Source: Eumeta japonica (lineage: Eukaryota; Arthropoda; Insecta; Lepidoptera; Psychidae). From it: DNA of 64,000 nt. The stretch is taken from contig BGZK01000004.1 of the NCBI GenBank assembly GCA_005406025.1, forward strand, positions 434,001 through 498,000. The letters are read 5' to 3'. The notes beneath the pieces were generated by a model. That model was not told where the DNA came from. It saw only the letters and a program-made list of their open reading frames with translations, and ran no database searches. Positions 1 to 13,160 of this stretch are shown piece by piece (position 1 is the first letter of the stretch; each line of letters starts with the position of its first letter). Both the position numbers and the translations under genes were made by a program.

Positions 1-1270
1 ATACAAAAGTAACTTTTTTCACATCTACCCCAATAATATTAAAAAGTCAAGTCACATAACAATCGCAGTATGCTAATTAAGCTAATTCGTTTCGTCAGTT
101 TGAAACACCTTACAATGACGTAACAACTCCTTTCTACCTGCGGTTCAACGATCCACACATCGATCAGTTGTGTCTCGTGTCACGTATGCGCGGGAGTGAC
201 TGAACTGAGCGTACAGCCCGACGTGACTCGGAGCGACAACTGTATACTGATCCGAGTTGGCGCCACTGACTAACGACTCTCATTGAATGATAACGATAGT
301 TAATTATAGCCTGCATCGTCACATTAAACATCAGTCTTGGAGTAGCATCGAGATGCTACTCCAAGACCCAAATAGTAGAAGTTAGCTAGTGAACCTAGAA
401 GTTATAGTGTCTAAAACAAGTGTTTTATGACTTAAACGAGTATTTTGTCGTATCCAACAAACATGCTACATTCCTTCATCGTTGATAAAGCTAAAAGCAA
501 TTCCATAACAAATGTTTACTATAAAATGGGCATATTATCTAACATTATGACCTAACCCTAGCTCATGATGGATACAAAATTCCAAATAGAGATGATTAGT
601 TCTTAAACAATTTAGTTTCGTATACTGTTTAAATAAGACTATGAAAACAGATCAAAAACCTCTTCATCTTGATCTTTAATTCAAAATTAACGCACTCACA
701 ATATCTTAAAGGAAAATCGAAGACTCGAAAGCAAATTATATGACAAAATTTGTTTCCATTTTCTGTCTTGTCATGCGTGTACGAAATATTTAAATTTTAT
801 GGTCCTCCTTAAAATGCAAATATTATTCATTTAAAACAAAACGAGGTGGACCTCGACCATATTTTATTTCAAATATATAAATATTACATAAATATTACAC
901 AAAATATTAAACAAAATATCGGTGACAGTTTTCTAATTATTAATGCAAAGCAAAATTAAATATGAAACCTGAAATAGCATAGCATATTACAACTGTCTCT
1001 TTTTCTCGCGTCGTTGATCTTCCAAATGAGAAAATATTTTTATGAAGCAACAGAGCTACAAAAATACACACTGACACTGTCCTTTTAATCAGGTGCGAGA
1101 CGAACGCAGCTGCGGGACGGAGGACGCGTGTCGCACCTCATTCGGAACCCAAGATTCCTTCAAAAAATTAGAGTATATTCGGAATTATTGTACAAAAAGA
1201 AAAACCTTTTTTTTTACGTCATTATTTCCTTTTATAATGTAAAAAAGAAATTTACTGTAAATGACAAATG
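1..1270. other. AT-rich intergenic, no gene seen
   Basis: Only the 335-368 palindrome stands out. Positions 110-290 are less AT-rich than the rest without a convincing ORF. Confidence 0.6.
335..368. repeat. perfect 34-base palindrome
   Basis: GTCTTGGAGTAGCATC, a two-base centre GA, then the exact complement. No gene is near. Confidence 0.85.
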
Positions 1271-1437
1271 CAGTACAATGTACGAAACTCTGCCGCTCTG
1301 AACTGCCTGCGAATGATGTAATGCGCAGGTTTAACGCTCCCCGGCCCTTCCTTCTTCTCCGCCGCTTGCCTATTTTACGCCATTGCGACGCTTTCTAGAC
1401 TAATTTCACAGCGTCAGTTTCGTGCGTTATCCTGTAC
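1271..1437 (-). mobile_element. inverted-repeat MITE, full copy
   Basis: About 167 bp with terminal inverted repeats: the left end reads GTACGAAACTCTGCCGCT and the right end AGCGTCAGTTTCGTGCGTTA. The interior (CCTGCG..., CTTCTTCTCCGCCGCTTGCC, TTACGCCATTGCGACGC) is the reverse complement of the copy at 59.2 kb. The size and lack of coding capacity fit a non-autonomous DNA transposon. Strand is given relative to the 59.2 kb copy. Confidence 0.7.
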
Positions 1438-1568
1438 TAATCTGTTCTCCTTAACAGTACTCACAGAATTAGTAAGTTAAAGTGGCAAGTACAAGACACA
1501 AGTAAAATGAGCAGGCCATTTCGCTCGTAGAACTGACATTCGCTGGGTAAAAAAAAGATTCTTAGGTG

Positions 1569-2240
1569 ATGACCACGAACTGGACGTTGGAACAAGATGA
1601 TCAGGTCATCGATCCACTTTTTGGACCTGGTACAAGTCGTGAGCCACTCTTGGTTACATTTGACCCAGGATCGCCGTGGAAACTACACAGAAGGTATATA
1701 TCCAGTAGTGGGAGTCCATTGGTTGAAAAGAATGAAGCCTAGTACTATTTTGAAAATCGACGCTTAGTTTATATCGATGAATTTGTTCAAATGATGGCGG
1801 TCATGGATGAATAAAGTCATCCAAAAAAACATAGGAAAAGGAAATGCACACTTTAAGGATGAACGGAAATTGCTCCTTTCGTGTATAGAATCTGTCTGTC
1901 GCAACCGGATATGGGTTCAATCAAGTACGAAGCAGTCGATGTCTGTAATAACATTTTACAGTTACGTTATTCTATTGGTGTACCGACATCAACGTCGTTG
2001 TATAAAAATAATGTCATTGAACCTCCTAGAATTGATATACCTCTATGTATTAAAGGAACTAGGAACGCCATAAATTCAAAAGTTGTCGCGGATCGATATG
2101 AAAAGTTAAAAACGCAAATTAAATCGCTTCTTTATTATGAAGAACACGATACAATAGACAATAGTTGTCAAATAAAAAGCTTCATAACGAAACTACCATA
2201 TAGTTATGTCACAGCCGAACTAAAATCCTACTTATCGTAG
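1569..2240 (+). pseudogene. decayed single-frame coding tract, unrecognised
   Basis: One reading frame runs from an ATG at 1569 to TAG at 2240 and is interrupted only by four stops clustered at about 1740-1862. The first piece (57 codons) ends in GSPLVEKNEA. A 23-codon piece contains LVYIDEFVQMM. The last piece, open from 1863, reads through YRICLSQPDMGSIKYEAVDV and later PRIDIPLCIKGTRNAI. Persistence of one frame and protein-like composition over 670 bases in AT-rich DNA suggest the relic of a gene of about 220 codons. I do not recognise the family. A transposon or an old viral insertion is possible but not shown. A chance series of short ORFs is the main alternative. Confidence 0.35.
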
Positions 2241-2298
2241 ATCTCGCCGATGGAGGTGAGGTAACAGACGCGATCGCCGAACAGGTTTTTGCGGACGT

Positions 2299-2345
2299 AC
2301 ACACACACACATACGCGCAGGCGCACAAACACGCACACACATACG
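2299..2345. repeat. AC-rich simple repeat
   Basis: Imperfect (AC)n with ACGC and ACAT interruptions. Confidence 0.8.
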
Positions 2346-3595
2346 TATAGATATTATTTAACACACGAGTCGTGCCGAGGTCGGGCGACAGGCGTCAAAT
2401 CTGGTGGTGTGTATAAGGTCCTGAGCTGAAACCGAATTCTATGGCAACACGATATGGTTGGTTTAATATTTCGTATAACGGAAGGAGTGGTGGTTGGTTC
2501 CTTTCGCAAAAAAATTTGGTTGCCTGTAAAGTCGGTATACGGGCGAAAGTTTTACGTGACAACGACTTTGAATGGTAAAATCATTTTAATGTGAATATTC
2601 ATTCGTATAGTAGGAAGAAGGATGAAATAATAGTAAAATTTAAAACATTTATTTATACAAAGAATTATATTTAAAACATTAATTTATACAAAGAATCTCG
2701 CACTGAATTTCATATTAACAAAATTTTATTTTACCTTTACACAACATACGTATTTATATACAAATATACATACAATAACTTGCAATACATTTGCAAGCTA
2801 TGCACTAATTCTCTAGTGCTGCGCGCGGCAGACCGATCATAGTTGAGTGGGAGAGAGACGCAAGGCATTCGGCGGGCCTCTCTCTCGTTCGGTGACTCAT
2901 CGTTACGTTACCGAGCGTTACACCTTTTTCATAAGTGACTCCCAGCCGCAACCTAATTTAAGACGTTGTCACGTCAAAAAAGATTGAAGGTAAATTTGCA
3001 TACAGTGCTGCATGTAATGCGATACTTAGCCGCCCGAGCGTGAGCGGTAGGTAACATAAACGGCTGATCGGTGTTCTATAGGACACTATAAATTAAATTG
3101 CTTAAATAGAAAACAGTAAAAAATAAATCGTTTGTCTCTTCGCTGACGTAAATTAGAGATAAATGGCGTTGGGTACACACAAATGGTGTTTCTGAGCTTT
3201 ATATTTAGAGGTAGGTATATTAGCATTTTGAAGTGAATTTCCAAAAACGTAGAATTCTGAGTAGTCTCTAAATGTTTTAGGAGTTTAATGATTATATCCC
3301 GACACCGTCTGGATTTAGAGCAGCTTTTTAAAATGCAGTCTTTTTCTCATCAAAATCAGGTAAAAGTAATGAAAGCATAACCCTGGTATTCGGAAATTCC
3401 TTGAAATTTTGTCGATCTATTCGAGTTTCAACTGAATTGGCTCCTCAAAATCGCGATGATAAACAGTTTGATTTTTTATCATAAAACTGTGTTTCAATCG
3501 CTTAATAGTGATATAATATTACTATTAAGTGTATATGTAATACTATTAATATAGTAAATTAATATTACTGTCGCTAGTAATATTTATATAATGTA

Positions 3596-3722
3596 TTCTT
3601 TGTATATGGGTTCAATTTATGGTTTCTTTGAAATATAAAGCTAATTTGCGTTGCTCTGAAAAGAGAAATTCTATTAGCTTTTTATTTCGAAGAAACCATA
3701 AATTTAATCCATATACAAAGAA
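3596..3722. repeat. inverted repeat, arms about 50 bases
   Basis: TTCTTTGTATATGG...TTATGGTTTCTTTGAAATA...AGCTAAT on the left mirrors ATTAGCT...TATTTCGAAGAAACCATAA...CCATATACAAAGAA on the right with few mismatches, around a loop of about 25 bases. It resembles a short foldback element. Confidence 0.7.
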
Positions 3723-4454
3723 CAAATTATAATACAACATCTAAAGCTATTATTTCACAAATTCTTGCATTTTGCACAGTAAAATGCGTTTTATTTTCAT
3801 ATAACCTTCCTTCGTATGTCATAGCCGCCATAGATATCTCAATGCTTCACTGTCAAACATTAGTGCGACTGCGCGGGAGGAACGATCTTCATTTACATTT
3901 AAATTAAATTTTATTTACTGTGGCTTCACCAACAAATTGAATGTTGATGTTTTGAAAAGTTTTGAAAGCTTTGTATACTTTTCCCATTCCCACTTTATTT
4001 TTAATTTTAGATTTACAGAAAAATAAATCTTTTACTCATTTATCACGTTAATGGTGAAAATCTCTTTTTTAAATTGCCTATATTGTCTGTCTGTCGCCAT
4101 TGTTTTGCCTCCTAGAAGGGAGGTTATATAACGACACGGAACTAATGCTGACCCGGTTCTATTTATTTTCGTTCGGGACACTAATAAAGCATGACGAATG
4201 AAAGAGAAAGGATCTTTTATGTCAACTCTCTCTTTTCAATGTTCGTCATCCATTCACGTTTGTTTTGTGTGAACTTTTCAAGCGTGTAAGCCGCGACATG
4301 CTCTGTGGTGTAAGCGATGGAAACTGGTCCCAAATCCAGATCTCCTACCGTTATTATAATATTGGTACATCTTGTACATTGATATTTCGGCTTTGGCGGC
4401 ATGATTTACGTTTTCCGCTTAAAAATTGCCATTACTGTAACACGAAACTCCGAA

Positions 4455-4590
4455 GCTTTTTAGGGTACCGCAGTAAACGAGGAACCCTTATAATTTCAAA
4501 CAAGCAACCATGTCCGTTTGTCCGTCTGTCCGTCCGCGGCTTCGCTCACAGACTTTTAGTACTACAAAACTGTGATTTGGTATGAGTATA
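4455..4590 (+). repeat. interspersed repeat with GTCCGTCTGTCCGTCC block
   Basis: GAGGAACCCTTATAATTTC followed by tandem GTCCGTTTGTCCGTCTGTCCG. The same order of blocks recurs at 10.65 kb and 63.5 kb. Such sequence is widespread in lepidopteran genomes; the element class is not decided here. Confidence 0.5.
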
Positions 4591-4946
4591 CATATTATCC
4601 ACACCGACAAATTGGTGGAGTAAAATCTTGAAAAAAAATTTTTTTCAGTTCTTTCCTTACACGTGAAGTGGGGATGAATTTTATTGTTCTCGCTTATCCC
4701 ATAGTTGTGGGTTATCGTTGGATTGCTCACTAAAGAACATTGTGAACATGCGAAAAAAATATTTCCATTTATGTACCCGTTTACGAAATAGTAAGTTTTA
4801 AAGTGCTAATTTTCGTTGGAGTTCAGTGTCCCCCCCCCTCACATTAAAAACTAACGCTTATTCTTGGGTATGCGAAAAAATTTAGGGCAATAGTTATTAT
4901 TTACATCGTGGTTACTCAAAAAAAAAAACTATCACAGCTGAATTTT

Positions 4947-4978
4947 ACAAGTTAGCGAGTTATTACTCGCTAACTTGT
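4947..4978. repeat. perfect 14-base inverted repeat
   Basis: ACAAGTTAGCGAGT, four-base loop TATT, then ACTCGCTAACTTGT. The GTTAGCGA word recurs twice in the next 40 bases, so this is a small cluster of the same motif in both directions. Confidence 0.75.
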
Positions 4979-6850
4979 TAACTCGCTAACACTAACCGAA
5001 GTTAGCGAATAATAACCTGCATTTAAAATACTGGAAAAGGAAAAAATCTCGCATAAACCCCATTGAAAATTACTGCTAACGGCCGCTAACGCGGACCAGC
5101 GCGGAACGCTTGTATCAAAGTCTCGTCGATTTACAATAAAAAGATTGTGGGTGATTAGTTTGCCTCGATCGAGAGTTGATTAGATCTCGACACAACAACT
5201 ACAACTTCATTTTCCGACATTCAGCAGACCTAATCGGTAAACCTCAAAACGACTTGTCGTTACCGTTATGCCGTCTAAATGCGCGACGGCGACCCTTCTA
5301 AGCCTGCATAATTTAGACGTCATAAAGATATCGAGTGTGTCGTTTAAAGTTTGCAGCATTGGTCTGCAGCTCCGTCGAAATGTTTTCCTGCGCTGTCAAA
5401 GCACGTAATAAACTGACAGTATCAAGCTCCATATATATACAAATGGCCTGAAGACTTGGGACTTGGACTAACTCCTTTTGCGCTGCAAGCGGACACATAA
5501 AACCATCCCGCTACCGGTTACCATAATGTGCTTAGATAAAAGTAAGTTGAAAATGTATTATTGTTTGACGTACGATGCCTTAAGGTACTTCTTTTACGAG
5601 GTTCATAAATAAAGTCGTCTACAACACCTTCAAACTCGGCCGTATTTGTCGAAGGGGCCATTTGCGTAAATCGTTCAACAGGTAGATACATGAATGGCGA
5701 GAGAAAGTGCTGCCCACGTGGATATTTCGGGAGTAGGTGTTGGCTAGCTACAAAGCTATAATAATAAAAAAAACGAAATCACACCTCCTTTTAAGACGAG
5801 AACGCTTAAGTAATGTCAAACACGAGTATTGTACTTCTGAAGTCATTCTGCCGCTTCTGTCAATAATTCTCGATATTACTCAATTGTCACATACTTAGGG
5901 CCTGGGAATGGAGATGAAAGAGTCAGACTGACGCATAATGACTGAGAAATGTATAAAGTCGTCAGTAACTTTTCGTTTTTTTTTTTAAACGAAACTGTAT
6001 ACGTATTTTAAACTTACATTAGGCGATCCGCACTAAATATTTTAAAATGACGTCACAGTGATGTAACTTTTAAAAGATATACATCGAACGCATAACAGTT
6101 CTACATCAAAATCAAAGCGCGTTTGAAGCACCAATGGAAGCGATACAATGATATCCTAACGTCCGCAACCATCGAGAAGCAAGAACATACCTACTTCCGC
6201 AGCTGTCAAAAAATTCTAGCACTTTGTAGAAAAGTGTGTAATTGCAATCGCGACCAATTGAGGGTCCTTGTCGCGCCTATTTATTGATGTGATCTCGGTA
6301 CGGAATCTTATTTTCAAGTCATAGCAGTGGTGATAGATCCCCGCGCCGAAAACGAGTCCGCCTTCGCGAAATATGCACCCTTGACCGGCATTCGGCGCGA
6401 GTGGGCGCTGACATCATCTCGCGCACTCCGTTTCGCTTTTTATTAAGCGCGCGCGTCGACCTCTCTTTCTAAACAGAGGGGTGTGAGAGAGAAAGGCGTG
6501 ACATTGAGCCTCTCCGAGCTTTGAGAACTGAGTCATCGTCTTTTTGTGTCTTTTTCAGAGAATTTCTTCTCTATGGTATTCGTTTCTCATAACGTTTACT
6601 TACATATTTAATGCATTACGATATTTAAGTGGCGATCATGATTGACCGTTGACTTATTATAAGCGGATTATAAACAGCATCGTTGGCCAATTAATTGAAA
6701 GCTTTCCCTTGTCTTTATTTTAATTTGTTTAATGTGAGATAAACCAATGGCACAATAATTGTGGGATAACGAAACCCTGTCACACCAACAATAAGCTAAG
6801 CTTTTCCTGAAGCAGGTGTCGCGTGCAAATTAATACTCGAATTGTATATT

Positions 6851-6905
6851 AAAAACTGGCCAAGTGCGAGAAGGACAGACATACTGAGGATTCCGTACTG
6901 TCACA
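6851..6905 (-). repeat. end block of the interspersed repeat, reversed
   Basis: AAAAACTGGCCAAGTGCGAG is the reverse complement of the TTGGCC-GTTTTT end, followed by ATTCCGTA, the reverse of TACGGAA. Confidence 0.45.
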
Positions 6906-7720
6906 CATTATATTTGTGATGTGCAATTACCAAAAATATTATGTCATTTTTTACATTCAATTTGGAATCCTTAACGCTATCTCAACTCTCACTTGCCTTT
7001 TTTTTGTGCGTTGGTTTATTGTGGTATATTCATTATAATTACACCAAACTTGACGCCTGTATGTATAGCTGCTTGAACAGAAGAATAAAAACAAAAAAAA
7101 ACTTGTAAAAAATACACGATTCTTTTATGGAGACCACCTTCATTTTATTTTATTTCGTTAGAATATTCGCCATACATACACGAATTATGTGAAGTTTTAA
7201 CTTTATTTTATGGGCGAACGATACAGTCCTTTAAAAGTAGGATGGTCAGACGGACGCTTAGTCGGCCTAATCTTAATAATAGGGTCCTGCTAGCACCCTC
7301 TCGGCAGGAAACTCTAAAAAACTAATAAAACAATAGTTATGAGCATATGTTTACATACAGACGTACATGTGCAGGTCAGTAAGCTTTCCATATTCATAGA
7401 ATCCTTATACATCATTTCTGTCTGATCGTACTTTTCGCCAACTGTGTAAGGGAAGTGCCATTATTTAGTGTATACAGTATAGTAAGAATTAAAGGGATTC
7501 AACCTTACATGAATTTAACAATAAATTCTCTATTTTCATTTTGAAGTACATTATATCGCAGGACGAATAACCGATACAATTAAGGATATGGGGCTGAGAG
7601 CGGCACCCATACGTGAATCGAAATCAAGAGCAATAATAGAATCGAGACTATGATTGAAAGAGAAACCGAAGAAATTCTTTATACATTAATGCAGGCGGAA
7701 CCGCGGGCTAAAGTTAGTAA

Positions 7721-7740
7721 TATATATATATATATATATA
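7721..7740. repeat. (TA)10 microsatellite
   Basis: Ten uninterrupted TA units. Confidence 0.85.
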
Positions 7741-7877
7741 GATTTCAGTTATTTTCCATTCGATATACAAAAAATGCTGTAGAGTAGTGACAGCATGTCA
7801 AGATTAAGTAGCGTATGACATTACATAACATTTAATATATCGTTAACTGAAAGGCTACGGACCTCCAAAACTATCTG

Positions 7878-7911
7878 AGTCCGAGTCGCACTTGACTGGC
7901 TTTTTTTTAAT
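7878..7911 (+). repeat. end block of the interspersed repeat
   Basis: GAGTCGCACTTGACTGGC followed by eight T resembles the GCACTTGGCCGGTTTTT end block. Only this short end is visible. Confidence 0.35.
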
Positions 7912-8141
7912 TGTGTTAGTCGATCCGGCGCTATCTGCAGTCGAGCAATCGAGACCGATCAAGGACTAAGGCTGAGTCTAATTAATCTCAATTGCGCAGT
8001 CGACGGACGGACGCCGTAACAAAATGGCGTAACTGAGTCGATTCGCTTCGAATCTATACCTTCGCGTGCGCTTCATACGCATAGCAGGTCAGTTGCATTG
8101 CATATTCGCACAAGTAGATGCAGACTGGTAACACGCTATTG

Positions 8142-8164
8142 CTATAGTCTAGACTAGACTATAG
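8142..8164. repeat. perfect 23-base palindrome
   Basis: CTATAGTCTAG, a central A, then CTAGACTATAG. No associated gene. Confidence 0.75.
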
Positions 8165-9634
8165 ACGATAGTGCTGAGTACGTTTTATAAAATGACATAA
8201 ATAAAATGTTGACTTCTTAGGCGATGCACGGCCAAATATTTGTACGGCAGCATTGAAGCGGCATACAGTAGCTTATGTATACCGCCTCAAGTGTACGTTA
8301 AGGACACATTGTCTGTGGAATGTAAAACATCTCTCATAATCTTATTACTTTTAAATTAGCGATTTCTTGTATACAGGTGGATTTTATCATGCATCTCTTA
8401 GCAAATATTTATAATCTTTTCCCTTCATAAAACGACTTTGCCAAAGAAACCTTAGTCATTGAAGTAACCGTTTCTGAGGTAAATGGCTTAAAACATAGAA
8501 AATAGAAAAATAACCATAAATAACAATATACAGGATATATCAATAAGTAAATTTATACATGTCTATTTCGAAAACTGCACCAGGGATTTCGAAGTAAATC
8601 TTTATTTTTATAAAGATGTGCTTTCAAGTTAATCTATATCGGTGCCTTTTTGGGAAAACGAAACAAAAAAAAATAGCTTTGTTTAGCGCGATTCCTTGTA
8701 ATCAAGAAGTCATTGTCATTGTTTCTCAACAACTAATGTCAATACATGGCATAGACAGATGTCGCTATCTTATGCAGCTTAAATAATCATTATTATAAAT
8801 TAACATATACAACTTTTCTCGTGCTAAGCTATGATATTTCTATGTACGACAAGCCCGAAAGACGCCGAGGAAAGCACAGTTGCTCAGGTACTACAATAAA
8901 ATTGTCACTGTTCGTGTACTTCATATTAACTTCGTTCCAATTGCGCATGAAAAAATCCAGGGTTTGTACCCAAACCTCCCTAACCATGATCCGTGTATCG
9001 CACGACCGGTAGGGGGCACAACAGGCGGGCGCCATCTGTTGTTACTTCATCATCCTCTCCAAATTTCATGTTTGCAACTTCTATAATAGGTGTCTGTGTA
9101 TGCAAACATAATAAAGCTACAACTGACCGATGTCTATATTTAACAAATATTTATGAAAAATTATATGGGAGGTTTTTATAATTAAGTGCAATCGAAGCCC
9201 ATACAATAATTTTTACAATTTTCGTCTGCCTGTCTGTATTTTAGTTTGTCGCAAAAACTCCTGCACCGAATTGTATGCAATTTTTGCAGTGTATTATTGT
9301 AAATGTAATTTCGAAAATGGGGTACGTCTCGTCTCGACGTGCCTCCTGGAAGCCGAGTTATATGTGATATTCTTTTAAACTGGGATCTGTAACTGAATAT
9401 AGGAAATTATTCTCAGAGTTTCGCCTCTGTAGGGGTTTAAATTATAACATACCCTCTCATTACCACACCTTTAAAGATTGAGTCTAGAGCAGGACCGGGA
9501 TCGAGATCATGGTGGACACGGCGTCATTGTTCGATTCAGAAGACGTAAGAATCCATTCGAAGTACACGCGGGTGGAGCTGCGGCCGAAAACTAGTACTAA
9601 AACAATATTGAATGTTCCATCGTTTTTAACCATT

Positions 9635-9740
9635 TTTTTTTTAGACGATCACCAGGGGTAACGAATAAAAATTTTTGGTGCAAACAAAACTCGAACCCGC
9701 TAAAACAAATTTCAGCACCCGATCACTGAAGTATTGTCCA
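9635..9740 (-). repeat. tRNA-derived SINE-like unit
   Basis: On the minus strand an A-box-like ACTTCAGTGATCGGG and a B-box-like GGGTTCGAGTT are spaced as in a tRNA promoter, followed by an AT-rich tail. There is no cloverleaf with intact acceptor stem, so this is a SINE or tRNA pseudogene rather than a working tRNA. Confidence 0.5.
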
Positions 9741-10644
9741 ATAAACAATATTTATTAAATATTGTGTTTTACGTATAAACAAATGCAAATAACAATTTCA
9801 GAAAATAAAAAAAATAATTATTATTTATATACATCCCTCTTTATAATCAAATTACAATCCTATGAAAGTTGTCAATTGTTACATTGAAAACCAGAATATA
9901 AACACTCTTGCTTTGGACATCAGAAATTCTGAATCCTGGGTGACTTTATTTATTGAATCGAATCAAAATGGGTTTGCCTTGATACGCTACACCACACGGT
10001 TGCCAGTTGAACCAAGTAACACTTATTTTTAACGACGACTTGAACCTTACAGAATAGATTAAAGCACAGAGAAGTTTCAATATCTTCGAGCTTTACCTTC
10101 ACTCTTTCTTCAAACGAGGTACAATCGAAATCGAGAATAAGGCTTTGGGTGGAATTAATAAGGGCCATTTGTATTACGTCGACGATGGGCGGTGGGCGGG
10201 CGGGAATGCCGCTCGCCCACGCCGCGACACTCACGCGCATGCATTTCTTACTGGGACTTTCGCGAAACAAAACAACGTTTCTATATACGTATTTCATTTT
10301 CGAGTTTATTTCTTAAATGCGGTATGGAAATTAAATGTATATGGTGTCAAACTTTATTACCATTGATACCGATCGTTTAAAATGTTGAAGTTTGGAGTTT
10401 TAGAATTTTATTATGTAATATTTAAATAATATATTTTATCAAACAAATATAAATAAAAATATATAAGTACATGCTTTTAATAAGAAATGCGTTTATTTGC
10501 CCCCTTTGTCTATTCTACAATATTTCAAGATATTTTATATGTTCGCGTTTATTTAGTTCATATATTCAATTTTTAAAAATATCTAGAATACGTTTCTAAC
10601 AAATAAACTTGAGTCGCTCATCAGAGCTGACACGCACTCCTTTT

Positions 10645-10790
10645 TAGAGTTCCAAGCCAAAATGGCAAAAATAGAACCCTTATAGTTTCGTTGTGTCCGT
10701 CCGTATGTCACAGGCGTTTTACTTAAAAACTACAACATATATATTGATAAAATTCGGAGTATATGTGTATTATATGAGTCGCTACTTACT
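10645..10790 (+). repeat. interspersed repeat, same family as 4.46 kb
   Basis: GCCAAAATGGCAAAAATAGA, then ACCCTTATAGTTTCG, then TGTCCGTCCGTATGTCAC, then an AT-rich AAAACTACAAC stretch. The copy at 63.48 kb has the same block order. Confidence 0.55.
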
Positions 10791-11267
10791 TTGGTGGTTA
10801 AAAAATTAAAATAAATAATTCTAGGGGGCGCACTTTGTACATGTAATAGACGCTGAATTTTTTTTTTTCAGCAAACCAACGTATGGCACATATTGCAACA
10901 GTTCTTTTAAAACACTTTAAGGTTTCTAAGTAATTTTCTTGATTAAATGAATATTTTCGGAAATAATCGTTCCGAAAGTAGCATAAATTATGCCCCCCTT
11001 TAGTTTTTAAACAGTAAGTCGAAAAAATATGAAAATATTTAAAAAGATAACGCTTAATAAATACTTTCAACAAAAATAGTTCTAGAAAAACTACGCTTCT
11101 CAACAAAAGAACGTAATTAACATGATGATTCGCACTTTTGCTGGTGCACTTTAGTTTACCTTAGCTTAAAAGTAATAGTCGACATACTTGTTTCTCTAGT
11201 TGTAGGCGTGCCTATACCTATTTTGTACGAGAAACATGAAAAACATGTAGCAAAGTAGTTTTTTTGT

Positions 11268-11348
11268 CTGAAGGGCATTGCTCTATAGCAACTGCTACGG
11301 AACCCTACACGGAGTATGGTCCGACATGCTCTTGGCCGGTTTTTTCTC
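11268..11348 (+). repeat. 3' end block of the interspersed repeat
   Basis: TACGGAACCCTACACGGAG, then GGTCCGACATGCTCTTGGCC and GGTTTTTT. It matches the terminal block seen at 63.65 kb and is a common lepidopteran repeat end. Confidence 0.5.
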
Positions 11349-13160
11349 ATTATTAGAAGCGTTCACTTACATTCCATTAAACAACTGTGAAGATTGCATG
11401 TACAGATTTTTTATTAAAGAAAAAACCCAAATTGGATCACAGAGCGTGCACCACGCTCGGTTACGCGAAGCACGTTCCATAACAGCCGACAGACACTTCC
11501 TGACGCTGACGGTGGGCGTGCCGGCGTCCAGCGCGGCGGCTACATGTTTGTGAAGGTCGACGTAGTGGTGTACCCGCCTACGTATTACAAACGCGAGGTC
11601 TATCTAGCTGTCCGTCTGTCAGCCAGTTCGCTTGTAAGTCTACCGCCACTGATGCAATACACGTATACATGATTTATTTTTGTTTGTGGTTGCTCCCTAA
11701 TCACGTTTCGATAGGTTAATAAATGGGGAAATTGAGAATTAATTGTGGGGCATTACTCTAAAAACGAAAATGAACTATTCTGAATGTTGAAATCGAGTCG
11801 GGATAAAAAACGAGATTGGGTAAAGTACCGGACCCAAATTCCGGATAGAATAGACGTAAAGGATATAGGGATTTATCCTACGTCCATATTCATATGTTCC
11901 TATTAAATAAAGTTAACGCATTCTTAGAGGCGTAAGCGGATACCATTTATCTTCATTTGGTATGATTTCTATACATATCTCTTTGCTTATTAGTTAGATA
12001 TAGATTTCCTTCAGTAATCTAACTATATTCATGCTTTAAAATAGTGTCATTAAGTCATTTTTCTTACTACGTTCTCTCATTAGTATGTCGACACCAATTT
12101 TCAGACACCCCACTCGCGTGTTGCATTACAATCGAATTTAATTGCGTTTCATGTTTCTCCTACCACATTTAGCTTGTGGTATAGTATTTATATATGGAAA
12201 TTAGAACTCGATTATGGACAGCTAAATGCGCTTGCCGTGAAATATTTAAGCTGTGTTCGCTGCACACTTTCCTTTATTTGCAATACATACCCTCATAATT
12301 TTTACCGTCGTTGGTATTAACTAATATGTAAGATAGACAAACTCCTTCATTTATTCAACTCTAAAACTTTTATCAAGATATTGCATTGACACAGTTTTAT
12401 TTCTTTTAATCAATATATATTTGTATTAATTTTTACATCTACTTTCTTCAGATATTCCTCGATTTTATTTAAAATATCGTACTCCAGTCTTGTTCTAAAA
12501 ACTTCTCCACATTATTTCGTGGAGAGAAAAAAAAAAACCTGGTCGAGCATATGGGTTAGGTTTTTATTTTATTTTAATAATAAAAAAATAAAGTATTTCT
12601 TGGGACACTGTTTATTTTATTTACGATATTGTCCAACTCACACTTCAAAAGTGCAGGGATTAATCCTAGGTCGGCATAGAGAAGGCGTTTGAGGGCGATT
12701 ACCTACTAAGTTAATAGTCGACATTCATGCTTTGCGCCTTTAATTTCCACCATTTAAACAGCTGTCTATGAATGAGCTGAGAGAATAGCGTGACGTCACA
12801 CATCAGTTTCTGACAGCAATGTGAACGTCAAACTACTCCGTGTATGCCCCGTTTGTTCCAATGCAGTATGCAATGCATATATTGAGATTACAGTGCCCTT
12901 ATCGATTAACTTAGCACGGTATCCACGTGCCGTCCATAAATAATTGTTTATTTCCACTCTATTGTTAACTTTTTCGGAATATAGATAGTTGAACTCTTTT
13001 TCTGAACTAAAAATTTCTCCATAATGTTTCACAGGGAAAGAACTTGGCGCTTACAATGTACGGTAACACAATAAATAGATATTATTCTATTATTTCGATG
13101 CCATTTCTAAGACAAAACAGATAGTGTGATATAATTGAAATAACAATATTCATTCAAGAA

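Larger units (their letters stand above)
2350..9630. other. intergenic region with repeats, no gene seen
   Basis: Holds the inverted repeats at 3.6, 4.95 and 8.15 kb, the repeat fragments at 4.46, 6.85 and 7.88 kb and a (TA)10. Positions 6340-6500 and 7920-8060 are GC-richer but have no long frame. A consensus CRE (TGACGTCA) lies at about 6047. Short ORFs at 8.8-9.2 kb overlap on both strands and show no family. Confidence 0.5.

Noticed and set aside
9509..9660. Short ORF starting MVDTASLFDSEDVRIH
   Set aside because: The start overlaps a GGGATCGAGATC-type degenerate repeat, the ORF runs into a T-run, and no splice partner or family was found.
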